Notes under the pieces: model-generated
The model's database searches: none
What the model was told of the DNA's origin: nothing
What the model saw: only the letters and a program-made list of their open reading frames with translations
Translations under genes and position numbers: made by a program
Shown here: in pieces, positions 1-9,799 of the stretch
Numbering within the stretch: position 1 is the first letter of the stretch
How the letters are laid out: each line of letters opens with the position of its first letter
Assembly (NCBI RefSeq): GCF_028550415.1
Contig: NZ_JAQQKX010000005.1
Coordinates: 124,001 to 188,000 of the forward strand
Length of the DNA stretch: 64,000 nt
Origin: Asticcacaulis aquaticus
Lineage (GTDB): Bacteria; Pseudomonadota; Alphaproteobacteria; Caulobacterales; Caulobacteraceae
Direction of reading: 5' to 3'

Positions 1-422
1 CGGATGCTACGTCCCGGGGAGCGGTGTCGAACCGGGCCGGTCCGCTTTGTTTTTGCTGTCGTTTGCCCCGTGGAGATGGAATCTAGTGCCTTTTCTGTGA
101 CAAAGCAACGGGAAGGGAGTATATTTTAAAAATAGTCAACCCGTGATCACGAGATTTTAGCGATCACGGGTATTTATTTATGATAAATTTATTATTTTTA
201 CGAAATACTATTTATGATTCATGTTGTATTAAATAGTATTAATATAAAGATATTGCTTTAAATTTAAATCACATATCAAAATTTATAGTCATTCATTTAT
301 AAGATTATTTTGTATTTTTCTATATATATTTCAATAAACTTTTTAACCTTATTGATCGTCCGGCGGCATATCCGCGCTTTTGGCTGCAGCGGTATCAGCA
401 AACCGTTACGTCTGAAATGTTT
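1..422. other. AT-rich stretch without a recognised gene
   Basis: No convincing reading frame is visible. Bases 120-360 are strikingly AT-rich compared with the GC-rich surroundings. A 9-bp perfect stem (CCCGTGATC at 140-148, GATCACGGG at 162-170) with a 13-base loop could be the terminator of a gene lying left of the window. The first 100 bases are GC-rich and may be the tail of such a gene or RNA, which I could not identify. Confidence 0.5.
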
Positions 423-599
423 CTAATAGGTGCTGGGCGGGTCGCTGGCGGGAAAGGTATCTTCGACCATGTGATCGACCTGCTCTTCGCAAAGGTTTTT
501 ACGCAGGTGGCGATCCTCGCGCTGACAGCGGCGCAGGGTGCGGACCGGGTGCAGAAAGCCGTCGCAAAAGGCTCTGACGATCATTACGGCGTGAATCAT
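423..599 (-). CDS. Small conserved hypothetical protein (58 aa)
   Basis: The short frame starts at ATG 599, eight bases after a strong AGGAGG ribosome-binding site, and ends at TAG. The product is hydrophilic and ends in VEDTFPASDPPSTY. The tail DTFPASDPPS is, from memory, a signature of small uncharacterised proteins common in Alphaproteobacteria. No catalytic motif or membrane segment is visible and the function is unknown. The frame is real judging by the site and the signature tail; longer frames on the opposite strand are shadows. Confidence 0.7.
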   Translation of the reverse strand: MIHAVMIVRAFCDGFLHPVRTLRRCQREDRHLRKNLCEEQVDHMVEDTFPASDPPSTY

Positions 600-710
600 G
601 GGGCGGGCCTCCTCGGTATGGTTATGGTCTCAGCTTAGAAGCTCTGCCATAAACGGAGGAGGGGCAATGGGCGGCCGGACGGCAAAGAGACCGTAAGCCT
701 GAGGCGCGGC

Positions 711-2333
711 TCAGGCGACGTCGGAAACCAGCAGGCGTTCCAGTTTCTGCCGCAGAATCACGGGGTCCAGCGGCTTGGTGATATAGTCGTCCATCCCGGC
801 TTTCAGACACAGGGCCCGGTCGCCGGTCAGGGCGTAGGCGGTCGTGCCGATCACGGGGATGCGGGGGCGGCCGCGCCGGGCCTCGGCCTCACGCAGGGCC
901 TGCGTGGTTTCATAGCCGTTGAGACCCGGCATCTGCACGTCCATCAACACGGCGGCGTAGTCTTTGCGCGCGGCAAAGCGGTCGAGCGCCGCCTCACCGC
1001 TGAGGGCGACGTCGCAGACATAGCCGAAGGTTTGGAGAAAGGTGACGGCCACCAGTACGCTGGCCTGATCATCCTCGACGATCAGGACGCGGCGGCCACC
1101 GGCCTTGCTGGCGGTAGGGGTGGTGTGGGCGATCGGGGTCGGTTCGGACGACGGCGCCAGCGGTAGGCGCAAGGTAAAGACGGCGCCGTGACCCTTTGAG
1201 GAATTGACGCTGATGCGACCGCCCATCCGTTCGGCCAGCGCCTTGGTAATGGCCAGCCCCAGTCCGGTGCCGCCATATTTGCGGTGCGTAGCCGATTCTG
1301 CCTGCACGAACTTGTCGAATATGGTGTCCAGCCGCGTGGCGTCGATCCCGATGCCGGTATCCTTGACGCGGATGATCAGTTCGCCCCTCTCACGCGCGTC
1401 CGAGTTCATCTCGTCGGGGCGATAGTCGGTGGTCACCTCGACGCGGCCCGTATCGGTAAACTTGACGGCATTGGCGCACAGATTGACCAGCATCTGACGC
1501 AGGCGCGAAGGGTCGCCTTTGAAGTGGGTCGGGGCAGTGCCTTTCGACAGGTCGCTGTAATCCAGCCTGAGGCCTTTTTCATCGGCTTTCAGGCGCAGCA
1601 TGTCCAGCACGCCGCCGACCAGAGCCCCCAGATCGAAAGAGAGCGTTTCCAGATCGACCTGACCGGCTTCGATCTTGGCGATGTCCAGACAGTCATTGAT
1701 CAGATCGAGCAGCGAGTCGGCGCTCGATTGCAGGATGCGCGCATAGTTGGCCTGCTTGTCCGGTAGGGGCGGGGTGGCCGTGGTCAGGATGTGGGCCAGG
1801 CCGATGACGGCGTTCATCGGCGTGCGGATTTCGTGGCTCATATGGGCCAGAAACTCCGACTTGGCCAGACTGGCGCGTTCGGCCGCGTCACGCGCCTCGC
1901 GCAGGTGCTGTTCGTTTTCCTGCAGCAGGGTTTCGATGCTCTTATGATCGTGGATGTCGGTGCAGGCGCCGGTAAAGCCGAGAAAGTCTCCGGTGGCGCT
2001 GTAATGGGGCGCGCCGCGGTCCATGACCCAGCGATATTCGCCCGAAGCGTGCCGCAGCCGGTACTCCATCTCGAAGGCGTCGCGCCGGTCGAAATGAGCA
2101 TTGTAAATGTCGCGGCACAGATCCCGGTCGTCGGGGTGTACGCCGCTCAGGCGGCCATCGCGCACTTCCTCATCGAGGCCGCGCCCGCGAAAGCCCAGCC
2201 AGCCGGCGGAAAACCAGGCGGCTTCGCCCAAAGCGTCGGAAATCCAGATCAAAACCGGCACGGCATTGGCCAGGCTTTCGAACAAGCCTGTGTCATGGGC
2301 GGCCTTGACGTCGTTGAGAATCCGTTTGGGCAT
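711..2333 (-). CDS. Hybrid sensor histidine kinase (PAS-HisKA-HATPase-REC)
   Basis: A 540-aa cytosolic hybrid kinase. A PAS/PAC module covers about residues 15-135 and a short coiled coil leads into HisKA with the phospho-acceptor H167 in SHEIRTPMN. The HATPase_c domain shows an N box near NLCANAVKF (about 284-292), DTGIGI (325-330) and GGTGLGL (354-360). A C-terminal receiver domain starts near RVLIVEDD and has the phospho-acceptor D465 in LMDVQMPG and the conserved lysine in YITKP. No transmembrane segment is visible, so it probably senses an internal or small diffusible signal through PAS. No cognate regulator is adjacent. A 7-bp inverted repeat overlapping the stop codon (697-716) may help end transcription. 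Confidence 0.93.
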   Translation of the reverse strand: MPKRILNDVKAAHDTGLFESLANAVPVLIWISDALGEAAWFSAGWLGFRGRGLDEEVRDGRLSGVHPDDRDLCRDIYNAHFDRRDAFEMEYRLRHASGEYRWVMDRGAPHYSATGDFLGFTGACTDIHDHKSIETLLQENEQHLREARDAAERASLAKSEFLAHMSHEIRTPMNAVIGLAHILTTATPPLPDKQANYARILQSSADSLLDLINDCLDIAKIEAGQVDLETLSFDLGALVGGVLDMLRLKADEKGLRLDYSDLSKGTAPTHFKGDPSRLRQMLVNLCANAVKFTDTGRVEVTTDYRPDEMNSDARERGELIIRVKDTGIGIDATRLDTIFDKFVQAESATHRKYGGTGLGLAITKALAERMGGRISVNSSKGHGAVFTLRLPLAPSSEPTPIAHTTPTASKAGGRRVLIVEDDQASVLVAVTFLQTFGYVCDVALSGEAALDRFAARKDYAAVLMDVQMPGLNGYETTQALREAEARRGRPRIPVIGTTAYALTGDRALCLKAGMDDYITKPLDPVILRQKLERLLVSDVA

Positions 2334-2403
2334 GCGAAATTATACAACGATAACGGGAAAAACTTATCCCTTTTTTACGACTTCACCACCTTGTGACCCT
2401 TGG

Positions 2404-2418
2404 GTTCTTATTAAGAAC
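2404..2418. promoter_or_regulatory. 15-bp near-perfect dyad upstream of the histidine kinase
   Basis: GTTCTTATTAAGAAC lies about 70 bases before the kinase start codon. Only the central base breaks the symmetry. It has the size and place of a repressor or activator site, but no regulator can be named. It differs from the direct-repeat SOS box (GTTC-N7-GTTC) in having the second half inverted. Confidence 0.3.
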
Positions 2419-2598
2419 GCCGTGCCATGCAATTTGCTGCGCCGCAAAATAACAAAATCGGGAATTTATAAAGATTCGATTGGAGGGCTTTTTTGCACCT
2501 GACGGCTTTCCCCCCGACGATTTTTTACAGGCCCGGCCCTAGGGTGCGCAGGCCTTCGCAAAGAAGGATAAACCCATATAAAAACAGGAGCTGAAACA

Positions 2599-2742
2599 AT
2601 GGCTAACCCTCAAAACGACATGAACAAGCAAGGCCGCAAGCCCGGTCAGCAACAACAGCCCGATCAGGGTCGCAACGATCAGTCCGACGTGCGCAACAAT
2701 ACGCGCCCGGATCAACACAACCCTAATCAGCCGCGCCGCTAA
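2599..2742 (+). CDS. Small hydrophilic Asn/Gln/Pro-rich protein (47 aa)
   Basis: It starts at ATG 2599 behind AGGAG (spacing 8) and ends at TAA 2742, followed at once by a strong intrinsic terminator. The composition is extreme: Gln, Asn, Pro, Arg and Asp make up most of the chain, with no aromatic residue or Cys. This suggests an intrinsically disordered, stress-type protein. It was easily missed because of its length. The clear ribosome-binding site and dedicated terminator argue that it is a real monocistronic gene. No function is assigned. Confidence 0.7.
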   Translation: MANPQNDMNKQGRKPGQQQQPDQGRNDQSDVRNNTRPDQHNPNQPRR

Positions 2743-2759
2743 ACCGCTGCGCCGTACGC

Positions 2760-2796
2760 AAAAAACGCCCGCGCCGGTGAGGTCGCGGGCGTTTTT
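2760..2796 (+). terminator. Intrinsic terminator of the 47-aa gene
   Basis: Stem AACGCCCGCG paired with CGCGGGCGTT around a short loop, followed by TTTTT. It is A-rich on the other side, so it may work in both directions. Confidence 0.85.
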
Positions 2797-3023
2797 GCGT
2801 GTTGTGCTTACCAGGCGCTTATTTTCCGGTCTCCGCCGTGCAGCGCTTTCTGATAACGGCGGTGTTAGCGTGTCCTTTTCCGAAACCGTTGCGGCATAAG
2901 GCTGTTTGGCCGCATTACCGAGGACACGCCGATGTTCACGAAGCTTACCCCCTGTGCGCAAGAGGGCTCTGACGGGTGTTTCAGGCATTTGCCACGTATC
3001 TCGGCCAGATATTGAGGCGCACC

Positions 3024-3158
3024 ATGGATCCGATGAAATCGCCTTTTTACGGACTGACGGTCATGCCCACCCGGCGTCGTCGCCATTGGGGACGCTTCAT
3101 GCCGCTGGCCTGCGCCGCGGTGACTCTGCTTGTAGCGGTATGGCTGGGCTTTGGATAA
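3024..3158 (+). CDS. Possible small membrane protein (44 aa)
   Basis: The frame encodes a basic N-terminal part (PTRRRRHWGRF) followed by one hydrophobic segment (about residues 28-43, ACAAVTLLVAVWLGFG), as in a small single-pass membrane protein. An upstream in-frame ATG at 2976 would extend it to 60 aa. No strong ribosome-binding site decides the start. It lies 70 bases before argS. The function is unknown and its reality uncertain. Confidence 0.4.
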   Translation: MDPMKSPFYGLTVMPTRRRRHWGRFMPLACAAVTLLVAVWLGFG

Positions 3159-3228
3159 GCCTCATTGCCTTGATATTTGCCGCAACATCCCATAGATGCA
3201 CGCGTTCCAGGTTTTTAAGGACACCGCC

Positions 3229-5268
3229 ATGAACGCGCTCGCCGAGGTCAATCAATCCCGTTTGCAGGAGGTCAACGCCTTTGTGGCGCGTTACCGTCGC
3301 GAACGTGAGGCCCTGACGCGTCCGGCCTTCGACGCCTATCCCCTGCCTCAGTTGGAAAAGCGTATCACCGACGCCCTGTCGGTCCGGGCCGGGATCGACC
3401 TCGATATCAAGTTCGACTTCATCGACCGCGCCAAGATGGGCGGCGATCTGGCGTTGCGCTTTCCGCAATTGCTGAAAGACGGCGGCCCCAAGGGCTTCAT
3501 GGCCAATCACCTGCCGTGGATCGTCGAAATCCTGCAAGGGCCGGATTTTGCCGACGCGATTGCGAAGCTTGAAACCAAGGGCATGTATATCAATCTGACC
3601 CTGTCGGACGCCTGGATGCTGAATGGGGCGCAGGCGGTGACCGGGATCGGTGCGCATTTCGGCGATTCCGATGCGCTGCTCAATCGCTCGGCCGTCATCG
3701 ACTACTCCTCGCCTAATGTCGCCAAGACCCTGCACGCCGGCCATATCCGCTCGACCATCGTCGGCCACGTCCTGTCGAATCTGTGGGAGCGCTCGGGTGC
3801 CGACGCTTTCCGCGTCAATCATATCAATGACTTCGGCGGTTTCGGTTTCATGCTGGAAGGGTATCGTCGGTTCGGGACACTGTTTCCGGCGGATATGGGC
3901 GACAACGACAAGCTGCTTGAAATCTACAAGATCCGCCGTTCGGTCGAACGCATCCTCGAATCCAAAAAGGAGCGGGCCGACTGGGATGTTGAAGACGCCG
4001 TAATTGCCGAACGTTATTTCTCTGGTGCCGGAACTCTGGAAAAATTGAAATCGGCTGTTGCCGACTATGTCGCAGCGGCGGACGCCCGTTTCCGCGCTCT
4101 GGAAAACGGCGATGCCGAAGAGGTCGCCCTGTGGCTGGAGATGGTGCAATGGAGTCTGGCCGCGTTCGAGGGTTTCTACGACGCGCTCAATATCCATTTC
4201 GACCTCGTCATCGGCGAAAGCTTCTACTATCAGGCCGGTGACGCCACGGTGGATGCGGCGCTGGCCGATGGTACGGCGGTCCTATTCGATGAGGGCCATG
4301 CGGCTGCCGACATCGCCGTCGAAGAGGCGCGTTTTGCGGCGGGCGACATCACCGAGGCCGAGCGCGACAACCTGATCGGTCGTATCCGCAAGGATATCGG
4401 CGCGGCGGTGGTGAAGCTGGACAATAACGAGCGTTTCGTGGTGCGCCGTGCCGACGGCCAGAGCATCTATTCGACGCGCGACATGGGTGCAATCAAGCTG
4501 CGTGGCGAAATGTTCGATCCGACCGACGTCTTCTATGTGGTGGGGCAGGAGCAGCAGGTCCACTTCAACCGCCTGTTCCGCTCGGCCTATGCGACCGGTA
4601 TCGCCTCGGCGGACAAGACGCAGTTTCAGCACGTCTATTTCGGCTTCTATGTCGATGCCCAGACCGGCAAGAAACTGTCGTCGCGTCAGTCAGTGTCGAA
4701 CGTCACGGGTATGCTGGCGGCGGCCAAGGTCTACTTCCGTAACCGCCTGTCGGACCGCGTGACGGCGGACGAGGCGGAACTGGACAGCGCGGCGCAGGAA
4801 CTGGCCATCGGTTCGATCGTGTTCAACGACCTCAAGCAGGACATCAAAGGCGCGGTGGAAATCGACGCCTCGGACATGGACGCGACCATCGCCGGGTTCG
4901 AGCGATCGGGCGGCGCGTACGTCGTTTATGCGGCATGCCGGGCGCGCAGCATTTTGCGCAAAAACGGCGGCGGCGCGGCGGTCCTGACCGGTGTCGACTA
5001 TGCTATCGATGCGCAGGAGGCCGATCTGTTGCTCAAGCTGCAGCAGATTCCGCAAAAGGTCGTGGCGGCGGCGAAACAGGCCAATCCGTCGGTGCTGGTC
5101 CGTCATCTGATGGACGTGGCGGCGATCTATAATTCCTACTATACCCGCGTGCCGGTGATCGTGGACGGTGTCGCCAATCCGGCGCGTCTGGCGATCACGC
5201 AGGCGGTTCAGGTTGCCCTGACGCGCGCCCTGGCGATCTGCCATATCGAGTGCCCGGAAGCTATTTAG
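3229..5268 (+). CDS. argS: Arginine--tRNA ligase
   Basis: A class I aminoacyl-tRNA synthetase that charges tRNA-Arg with arginine using ATP. The N-terminal tRNA-binding domain is followed by SSPNVAKTLHAGHIRST, where HAGH is the HIGH-type ATP-binding signature, and by DMGAIKLR and KKLSSR, the KMSKS-like loop. The C-terminal alpha-helical anticodon-binding domain ends in a form typical of the family. The start at 3229 follows AAGGACACC; an upstream in-frame ATG (3196) lacks such a site. At 679 aa it is longer than the roughly 580-aa common form, mainly through the segment between the HAGH and KMSKS regions. It may be the only ArgRS or a second paralogue. Confidence 0.9.
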   Translation: MNALAEVNQSRLQEVNAFVARYRREREALTRPAFDAYPLPQLEKRITDALSVRAGIDLDIKFDFIDRAKMGGDLALRFPQLLKDGGPKGFMANHLPWIVEILQGPDFADAIAKLETKGMYINLTLSDAWMLNGAQAVTGIGAHFGDSDALLNRSAVIDYSSPNVAKTLHAGHIRSTIVGHVLSNLWERSGADAFRVNHINDFGGFGFMLEGYRRFGTLFPADMGDNDKLLEIYKIRRSVERILESKKERADWDVEDAVIAERYFSGAGTLEKLKSAVADYVAAADARFRALENGDAEEVALWLEMVQWSLAAFEGFYDALNIHFDLVIGESFYYQAGDATVDAALADGTAVLFDEGHAAADIAVEEARFAAGDITEAERDNLIGRIRKDIGAAVVKLDNNERFVVRRADGQSIYSTRDMGAIKLRGEMFDPTDVFYVVGQEQQVHFNRLFRSAYATGIASADKTQFQHVYFGFYVDAQTGKKLSSRQSVSNVTGMLAAAKVYFRNRLSDRVTADEAELDSAAQELAIGSIVFNDLKQDIKGAVEIDASDMDATIAGFERSGGAYVVYAACRARSILRKNGGGAAVLTGVDYAIDAQEADLLLKLQQIPQKVVAAAKQANPSVLVRHLMDVAAIYNSYYTRVPVIVDGVANPARLAITQAVQVALTRALAICHIECPEAI

Positions 5269-5276
5269 GAAGCCAT

Positions 5277-5426
5277 CTAACGGTCGGCGCGTTCGTTCAC
5301 CGGGTCCGCGCCGAGACCCGAAGCGGCGCTCTCGGCATTCGGTTGTTTGTCAGCGGGCGTCTCTACCGGTTCCAGATCGACATTGCGGTGAATGGTCTTA
5401 TTGGGATGCAGGGGTTTTGCCAGCAT
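5277..5426 (-). CDS. Small hypothetical protein (49 aa)
   Basis: ATG 5426 lies one base after the stop codon of the DUF4142 gene, so the two are probably translated from one message. The product is hydrophilic and rich in Pro, Asp and Ala, with no motif, and ends at TAG 5277. The tight spacing to the upstream gene is the main evidence. Function unknown. Confidence 0.5.
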   Translation of the reverse strand: MLAKPLHPNKTIHRNVDLEPVETPADKQPNAESAASGLGADPVNERADR

Positions 5427-5427
5427 G

Positions 5428-6030
5428 TCAGTCGGCCTTCTGATCGGATGACGCCGGTTCGATGGCGCTGCGGTTCAGGCGGTCCAGATGATCCTGCCAC
5501 AAGGCGACGACGCTGCCCGCCAGCGTCCTGAGGTCGCCGCTTTCGCCCGACTTCGCATAGGCGGCAAAATCCCTGACGGCGGCCTTGTGTGCTTCGATCA
5601 TGGCCTCGATATAGGCGGCGTCGAAATCCTGAAGTGAGGCGTGGCGCAGGTGATCCAGTGCCGCCTCGTGCGCCGGACTGAGGACGCGGGCGGACATCCA
5701 CAGGGCCTCCGACACGATGGCGTCGTCGAAATCGGCCTCGGTGGTCTTGTGCGCCTCGATGAAATGTTCGGCCAAGGCGAAGACCGCATTATCCTGCGCT
5801 TTCGACTGCGCGATATGGCTGGCCGAGACGACGAAGCGATTGAGGCTGCGGGCCCGGGTGGCGAAGTCGCCGGCCTCCAGCGGTGCGGCTTTCGGGCGTG
5901 CCTTCCAGCGGTCGGCGGCGTATTTCGCCGCCAGCGCCGCGACGGCCACAAGGCTTCCGGCGATAAGAGCGGTGCGCAGGGTAGGGGCAGGCCCGGAATG
6001 TGAGAAGGGTGTGCGTGACAGCAGGGCCAT
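5428..6030 (-). CDS. DUF4142 family protein with N-terminal membrane anchor
   Basis: A 200-aa protein. Residues about 18-38 form a hydrophobic segment (LRTALIAGSLVAVAALAAKYA) that probably anchors it in the inner membrane or acts as a signal. The rest resembles the four-helix DUF4142 domain: FVVSASHIAQSKAQ, the FDAAYIEAMIEAHKAAV helix and HLDRLNR near the end are the family hallmarks. DUF4142 proteins are usually periplasmic and of unknown function. It probably forms a two-gene unit with the 49-aa ORF downstream. Confidence 0.7.
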   Translation of the reverse strand: MALLSRTPFSHSGPAPTLRTALIAGSLVAVAALAAKYAADRWKARPKAAPLEAGDFATRARSLNRFVVSASHIAQSKAQDNAVFALAEHFIEAHKTTEADFDDAIVSEALWMSARVLSPAHEAALDHLRHASLQDFDAAYIEAMIEAHKAAVRDFAAYAKSGESGDLRTLAGSVVALWQDHLDRLNRSAIEPASSDQKAD

Positions 6031-6109
6031 ATCGATCCTCCGGCAATGAGCAGAGTCCGCAGCATAGCCACAGGCGGCGTAAAATTGTGCCCGCCTTCAC
6101 GGAGGTAAA

Positions 6110-6145
6110 AATAAGGAAGGGATGCGGCGTGTACCGCATCCCTTC
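6110..6145 (-). terminator. Intrinsic terminator of the rsr-rtcB operon
   Basis: A 12-bp perfect stem (GAAGGGATGCGG with CCGCATCCCTTC, 6-base loop). Read on the minus strand, it is followed by CTTATTTTT, directly downstream of rtcB. Confidence 0.85.
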
Positions 6146-6167
6146 TGGCCGCATCCCCTCGTTAGAG

Positions 6168-7394
<1,227 letters not shown>

Positions 7395-7428
7395 GAGGAT
7401 ACCCCTCTTTCCGGGGCATACCATGCCC

Positions 7429-7659
7429 CTATTTTTTCGGATCGATAAGACCGGCAAGCTCGTAAGGCGTCTCGCCGGTTAGTTCGTACAGTTTAAGCCA
7501 TGCCCTGACGGCGGCGGCCGCCGGTCCGGGGACCGGCAGGCCGGCGAACCAGCGGGAAACCGAGGAGCGGTCGACATCCAGCGCCTCCGACAAACGGGAC
7601 TGCCAGCCCCGTTCGCCGAATAGCAGAATAGCTGCCACCCTCAGTTCCTCCGCCGTCAT
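7429..7659 (-). CDS. Small XRE-like helix-turn-helix protein
   Basis: A 76-aa protein with a helix-turn-helix at about residues 17-40 (WQSRLSEALDVDRSSVSRWFAG), of the type found in phage-like and plasmid repressors. It lies 3 bases after rsr and 34 bases before rtcB on the same strand, so it belongs to the operon. The place normally held by the sigma-54 activator RtcR in enterobacterial rtc operons is empty here. This protein is the obvious local candidate for regulation, and the GTTGC-N5-GCAAC hairpin sites upstream of the Y RNAs could be its targets. Both points are inference. Confidence 0.7.
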   Translation of the reverse strand: MTAEELRVAAILLFGERGWQSRLSEALDVDRSSVSRWFAGLPVPGPAAAAVRAWLKLYELTGETPYELAGLIDPKK

Positions 7660-7662
7660 GGA

Positions 7663-8970
7663 TCAAGCTCCCTGTGTGAGCAGTTCCTGCTCACGAATGA
7701 AGCTCAGCACATTTTCGGAAAACCCGTCGATGTGCGTCCATGCGCCGCCATAGCCTATGCCGTTACGATACGAGGCCACATTGATCATGTAGGCCTGTCT
7801 CGCCACCGGTTGCGGCACGCGGTCGGCGCTTTGTTCGTCGGTGATGACGATCAGACGGTCATGTTTAATGCCGTTGATCTTCGTCACCGCCTTGCCGAGC
7901 TCCGTACCGCCGTGCGTCTGCGACCCAAGGACCGCGTCGACACCCGCCGTACCGCGCCGAGGGGGAACCTCAACGACCGCATTGGAGAAGGTGAAGACCC
8001 GCACCTCGCCCGGAATGATGGCCGCCAGCGTCGCCGCCGCGTCCATCCGGGTCAGGTCCGACTTCGCCGACACCCGCGCTTCCATCGATCCCGACACGTC
8101 GACCAGAACGATCGTCCGACCCCCGAATACGGGCTCTTCGAGGATCGTCTCGCTCAGGGCCTGATCGAGCCAGGGCTCGAACCGGGGTGCCGCACGCGCT
8201 GCCGCCACATAACGGAACGGCAGGACGCGCTCGGCGCCCTTGCGGGCCAGAATCGCGGCCTTAACAAGATCCTCGTCGACACCCGCCTGATCCATGTTGC
8301 GGAGGTTCCGCAGCAGGGCCAGATAGCCAAGCTTGCGCTCGGTCAGCAGGCGCGTGAAGGTCTCGCGCTTGTCCGCTCCGCCCGACAGCGCGACTTCCCA
8401 CGTATCGGGGGACGCCAGCGTACCTTCGGCCAGTTGCTTCCACAGCAAGGCCTGCGCCTCGTCCTTCGGCCTGGCGTGCGACAGGAACAGAACGTCGCGC
8501 AGACGCACCGGTCCCGCCCGGTCGTATTTCGCCAACGCATAGGCGTCGAACTTGACGAAGGCCCGGGCCAGACCCAGCTTCATCTGCTTCGACAAGGGGC
8601 GCTTGCCGTGCCGCCAGTAGATCGCCACCAGCTCCGACAGTTCGTCGGCCCGCTGGATCACCCGCTCGATGGTGGTTGCCACCAGCGTACCCCCAACCTT
8701 GATCAGGGCGCACAGCAGGATCAGCGGCGCGTGACGCAGCTTCATCTGTTCGCGGGCTTCGATGGCCAGAGCCGCCACCGTTTCGGGCGCGACCTCGAGG
8801 GCCAGCGTATAGATCCGCTCGGCGATGCTTTCGCCGTCCTCGTAGAATTCGTCTTCCCACAACAGGCACGACAGCACCGACCGGCGAAGTCTTTGCTCTG
8901 CCGACAGGATCGCGGCGGGGGCCCCTTCATACGTGATGCGGGGGCGCTTTTGGAAAATGTTCAGTCGCAT
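7663..8970 (-). CDS. rsr: Ro60 orthologue Rsr (TROVE domain + vWA)
   Basis: A 435-aa protein. Residues about 15-280 form a TROVE/HEAT-repeat ring (LLCALIKVGGTLVATTIERVI, then LGYLALLRNLRNMDQAGV). Residues about 284-430 form a von Willebrand A domain with an intact MIDAS, D291-x-S293-x-S295 in DVSGSM, and a later THGGTELG. Bacterial Ro60 orthologues bind Y RNAs and misfolded or damaged RNA, and in some species tether PNPase for RNA decay. Here the gene lies downstream of two Y-RNA-like genes and upstream of rtcB. This is the arrangement known from enterobacterial rsr-yrl-rtcBA loci, with a small HTH gene in between. Confidence 0.93.
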   Translation of the reverse strand: MRLNIFQKRPRITYEGAPAAILSAEQRLRRSVLSCLLWEDEFYEDGESIAERIYTLALEVAPETVAALAIEAREQMKLRHAPLILLCALIKVGGTLVATTIERVIQRADELSELVAIYWRHGKRPLSKQMKLGLARAFVKFDAYALAKYDRAGPVRLRDVLFLSHARPKDEAQALLWKQLAEGTLASPDTWEVALSGGADKRETFTRLLTERKLGYLALLRNLRNMDQAGVDEDLVKAAILARKGAERVLPFRYVAAARAAPRFEPWLDQALSETILEEPVFGGRTIVLVDVSGSMEARVSAKSDLTRMDAAATLAAIIPGEVRVFTFSNAVVEVPPRRGTAGVDAVLGSQTHGGTELGKAVTKINGIKHDRLIVITDEQSADRVPQPVARQAYMINVASYRNGIGYGGAWTHIDGFSENVLSFIREQELLTQGA

Positions 8971-9001
8971 GACCGCACCTTCTCTGCATCTTGAATGTTA
9001 A

Positions 9002-9043
9002 GCGCATCCCCCAAAGTGTGAAGCGGTTTTGGGATTAGATGCG
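9002..9043 (-). promoter_or_regulatory. Structured leader hairpin just before rsr
   Basis: About 30 bases upstream of the rsr start, GCATC and CCCAAA pair with TTTGGG and GATGC around a loop of about 13 bases. This gives a two-part stem in the 5' leader. It may shield the start of rsr, or be a simple Ro-binding stem for autoregulation; neither is shown. The stretch 9044-9186 between this hairpin and Y RNA 1 contains nothing I recognise. Confidence 0.4.
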
Positions 9044-9186
9044 TGTCGAAATTCAGCGCAACTTGTCCTGCCGGACCGAATATCCGGCGGATACTGCGCG
9101 TGAATGGCACTGGGTTTGGGGCGAACACATCGCTGCGAAAGAAGACGCGTGACCGCAATAGAACGCTTGCAGTTGCTATCGGTGGA

Positions 9187-9319
9187 CATTCAGGGGAACA
9201 GCCAGAGACGGTCTGTGGCGCTCTCCCATTGAGCTACACGACCGTAAGCCGTGACGGGATTCGAACCCGCAACCTCCCGCGTTTGAGGCGAAGTAACCGC
9301 CGCCTACGCCACCTGAATG
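9187..9319 (-). ncRNA. YrlA-like Y RNA 1 (permuted tRNA-like)
   Basis: Read on the minus strand, an outer 8-bp perfect helix (CATTCAGG at 9319-9312 with CCTGAATG at 9194-9187) encloses a tRNA-like module in permuted order. First comes a T-arm at 9270-9254 with loop TTCGAAT, then an acceptor-like stem at 9253-9237 (CACGGC with GTCGTG) capped by a 5-base loop, then UA, then a D-arm at 9234-9220 (GCTC, loop AATGGGA, GAGC). A small hairpin holding GTTACTTC lies near the 5' end. Bacterial YrlA RNAs are known to combine a Ro60-binding stem with such a tRNA mimic, and this gene is directly upstream of rsr. An automatic tRNA search would see only halves. The ends are set from the helix, not mapped. 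Confidence 0.75.
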
Positions 9320-9381
9320 GATGTCGTTCGGGTGGTTCCCTAAGCGGGCCTGCCTGAGCGATGACGCTGTTACTAATGCAA

Positions 9382-9402
9382 CTTGTTGCGTAATGCAACA
9401 AG
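9382..9402 (-). promoter_or_regulatory. Inverted repeat upstream of Y RNA 1
   Basis: CTTGTTGC-GTAAT-GCAACAAG, an 8-bp perfect dyad with 5-base spacer, lies about 60 bases before the 5' end of Y RNA 1. A close copy (GTTGC-N5-GCAAC) lies before Y RNA 2, and a degenerate third copy lies near 10014-10036. The shared position suggests an operator or activator site rather than a terminator. Confidence 0.5.
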
Positions 9403-9799
9403 AAAATTCAAATAATCGATACCAGCCTTCCGGGAATAGTCGGTTCCGGTTGGGAGACGCTTCCGCCGGATTGTCGCTAATCCGGGCTGTTCCGGCTTGT
9501 CAGGTTGGACCTGACATCCGGGGCCGTCCTGTCCCTGGGGTGCGAGCGAAGAAGCCGGTGCCTGCGCCACGGAAGACTGAGTTCTTTTTTGTCGCGCATG
9601 TATTTCCAAAAACCGCGAGGCACTTTTGGGCATGCGCTTAGAACCGGGGAAAAACGATATCGCGGGCGTTTTCAAGGCGATGAAAGCGATATCTGCGCCA
9701 CCGGCAGACAAGGGAATAGACGATAAGGTTGACGGCAAACCTCAACGGTCTGCCGAACGTGACAGGTTCGGTGTAAACCTTATCAACGCCACTTGGAAC
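9403..9799. other. Spacer between the two Y-RNA-like genes
   Basis: About 400 bases. Frames of 70-120 codons exist on both strands but overlap one another and the RNA genes, and none shows a ribosome-binding site or a recognisable domain. I see several short GC-rich inverted repeats (for example around 9500-9520, CAGGTTGGACCTG) and no third tRNA-like module. It may be a processed spacer of one long transcript. Confidence 0.4.

Noticed and set aside
3097-4197. 366-codon frame on the minus strand
   Set aside because: Lies opposite argS, shows no domain and has the Arg/His/Gln-rich composition of a shadow frame.
9373-9738. 121-codon and other frames over the region before rsr
   Set aside because: They overlap the Y-RNA-like genes and each other, without ribosome-binding sites or domains.
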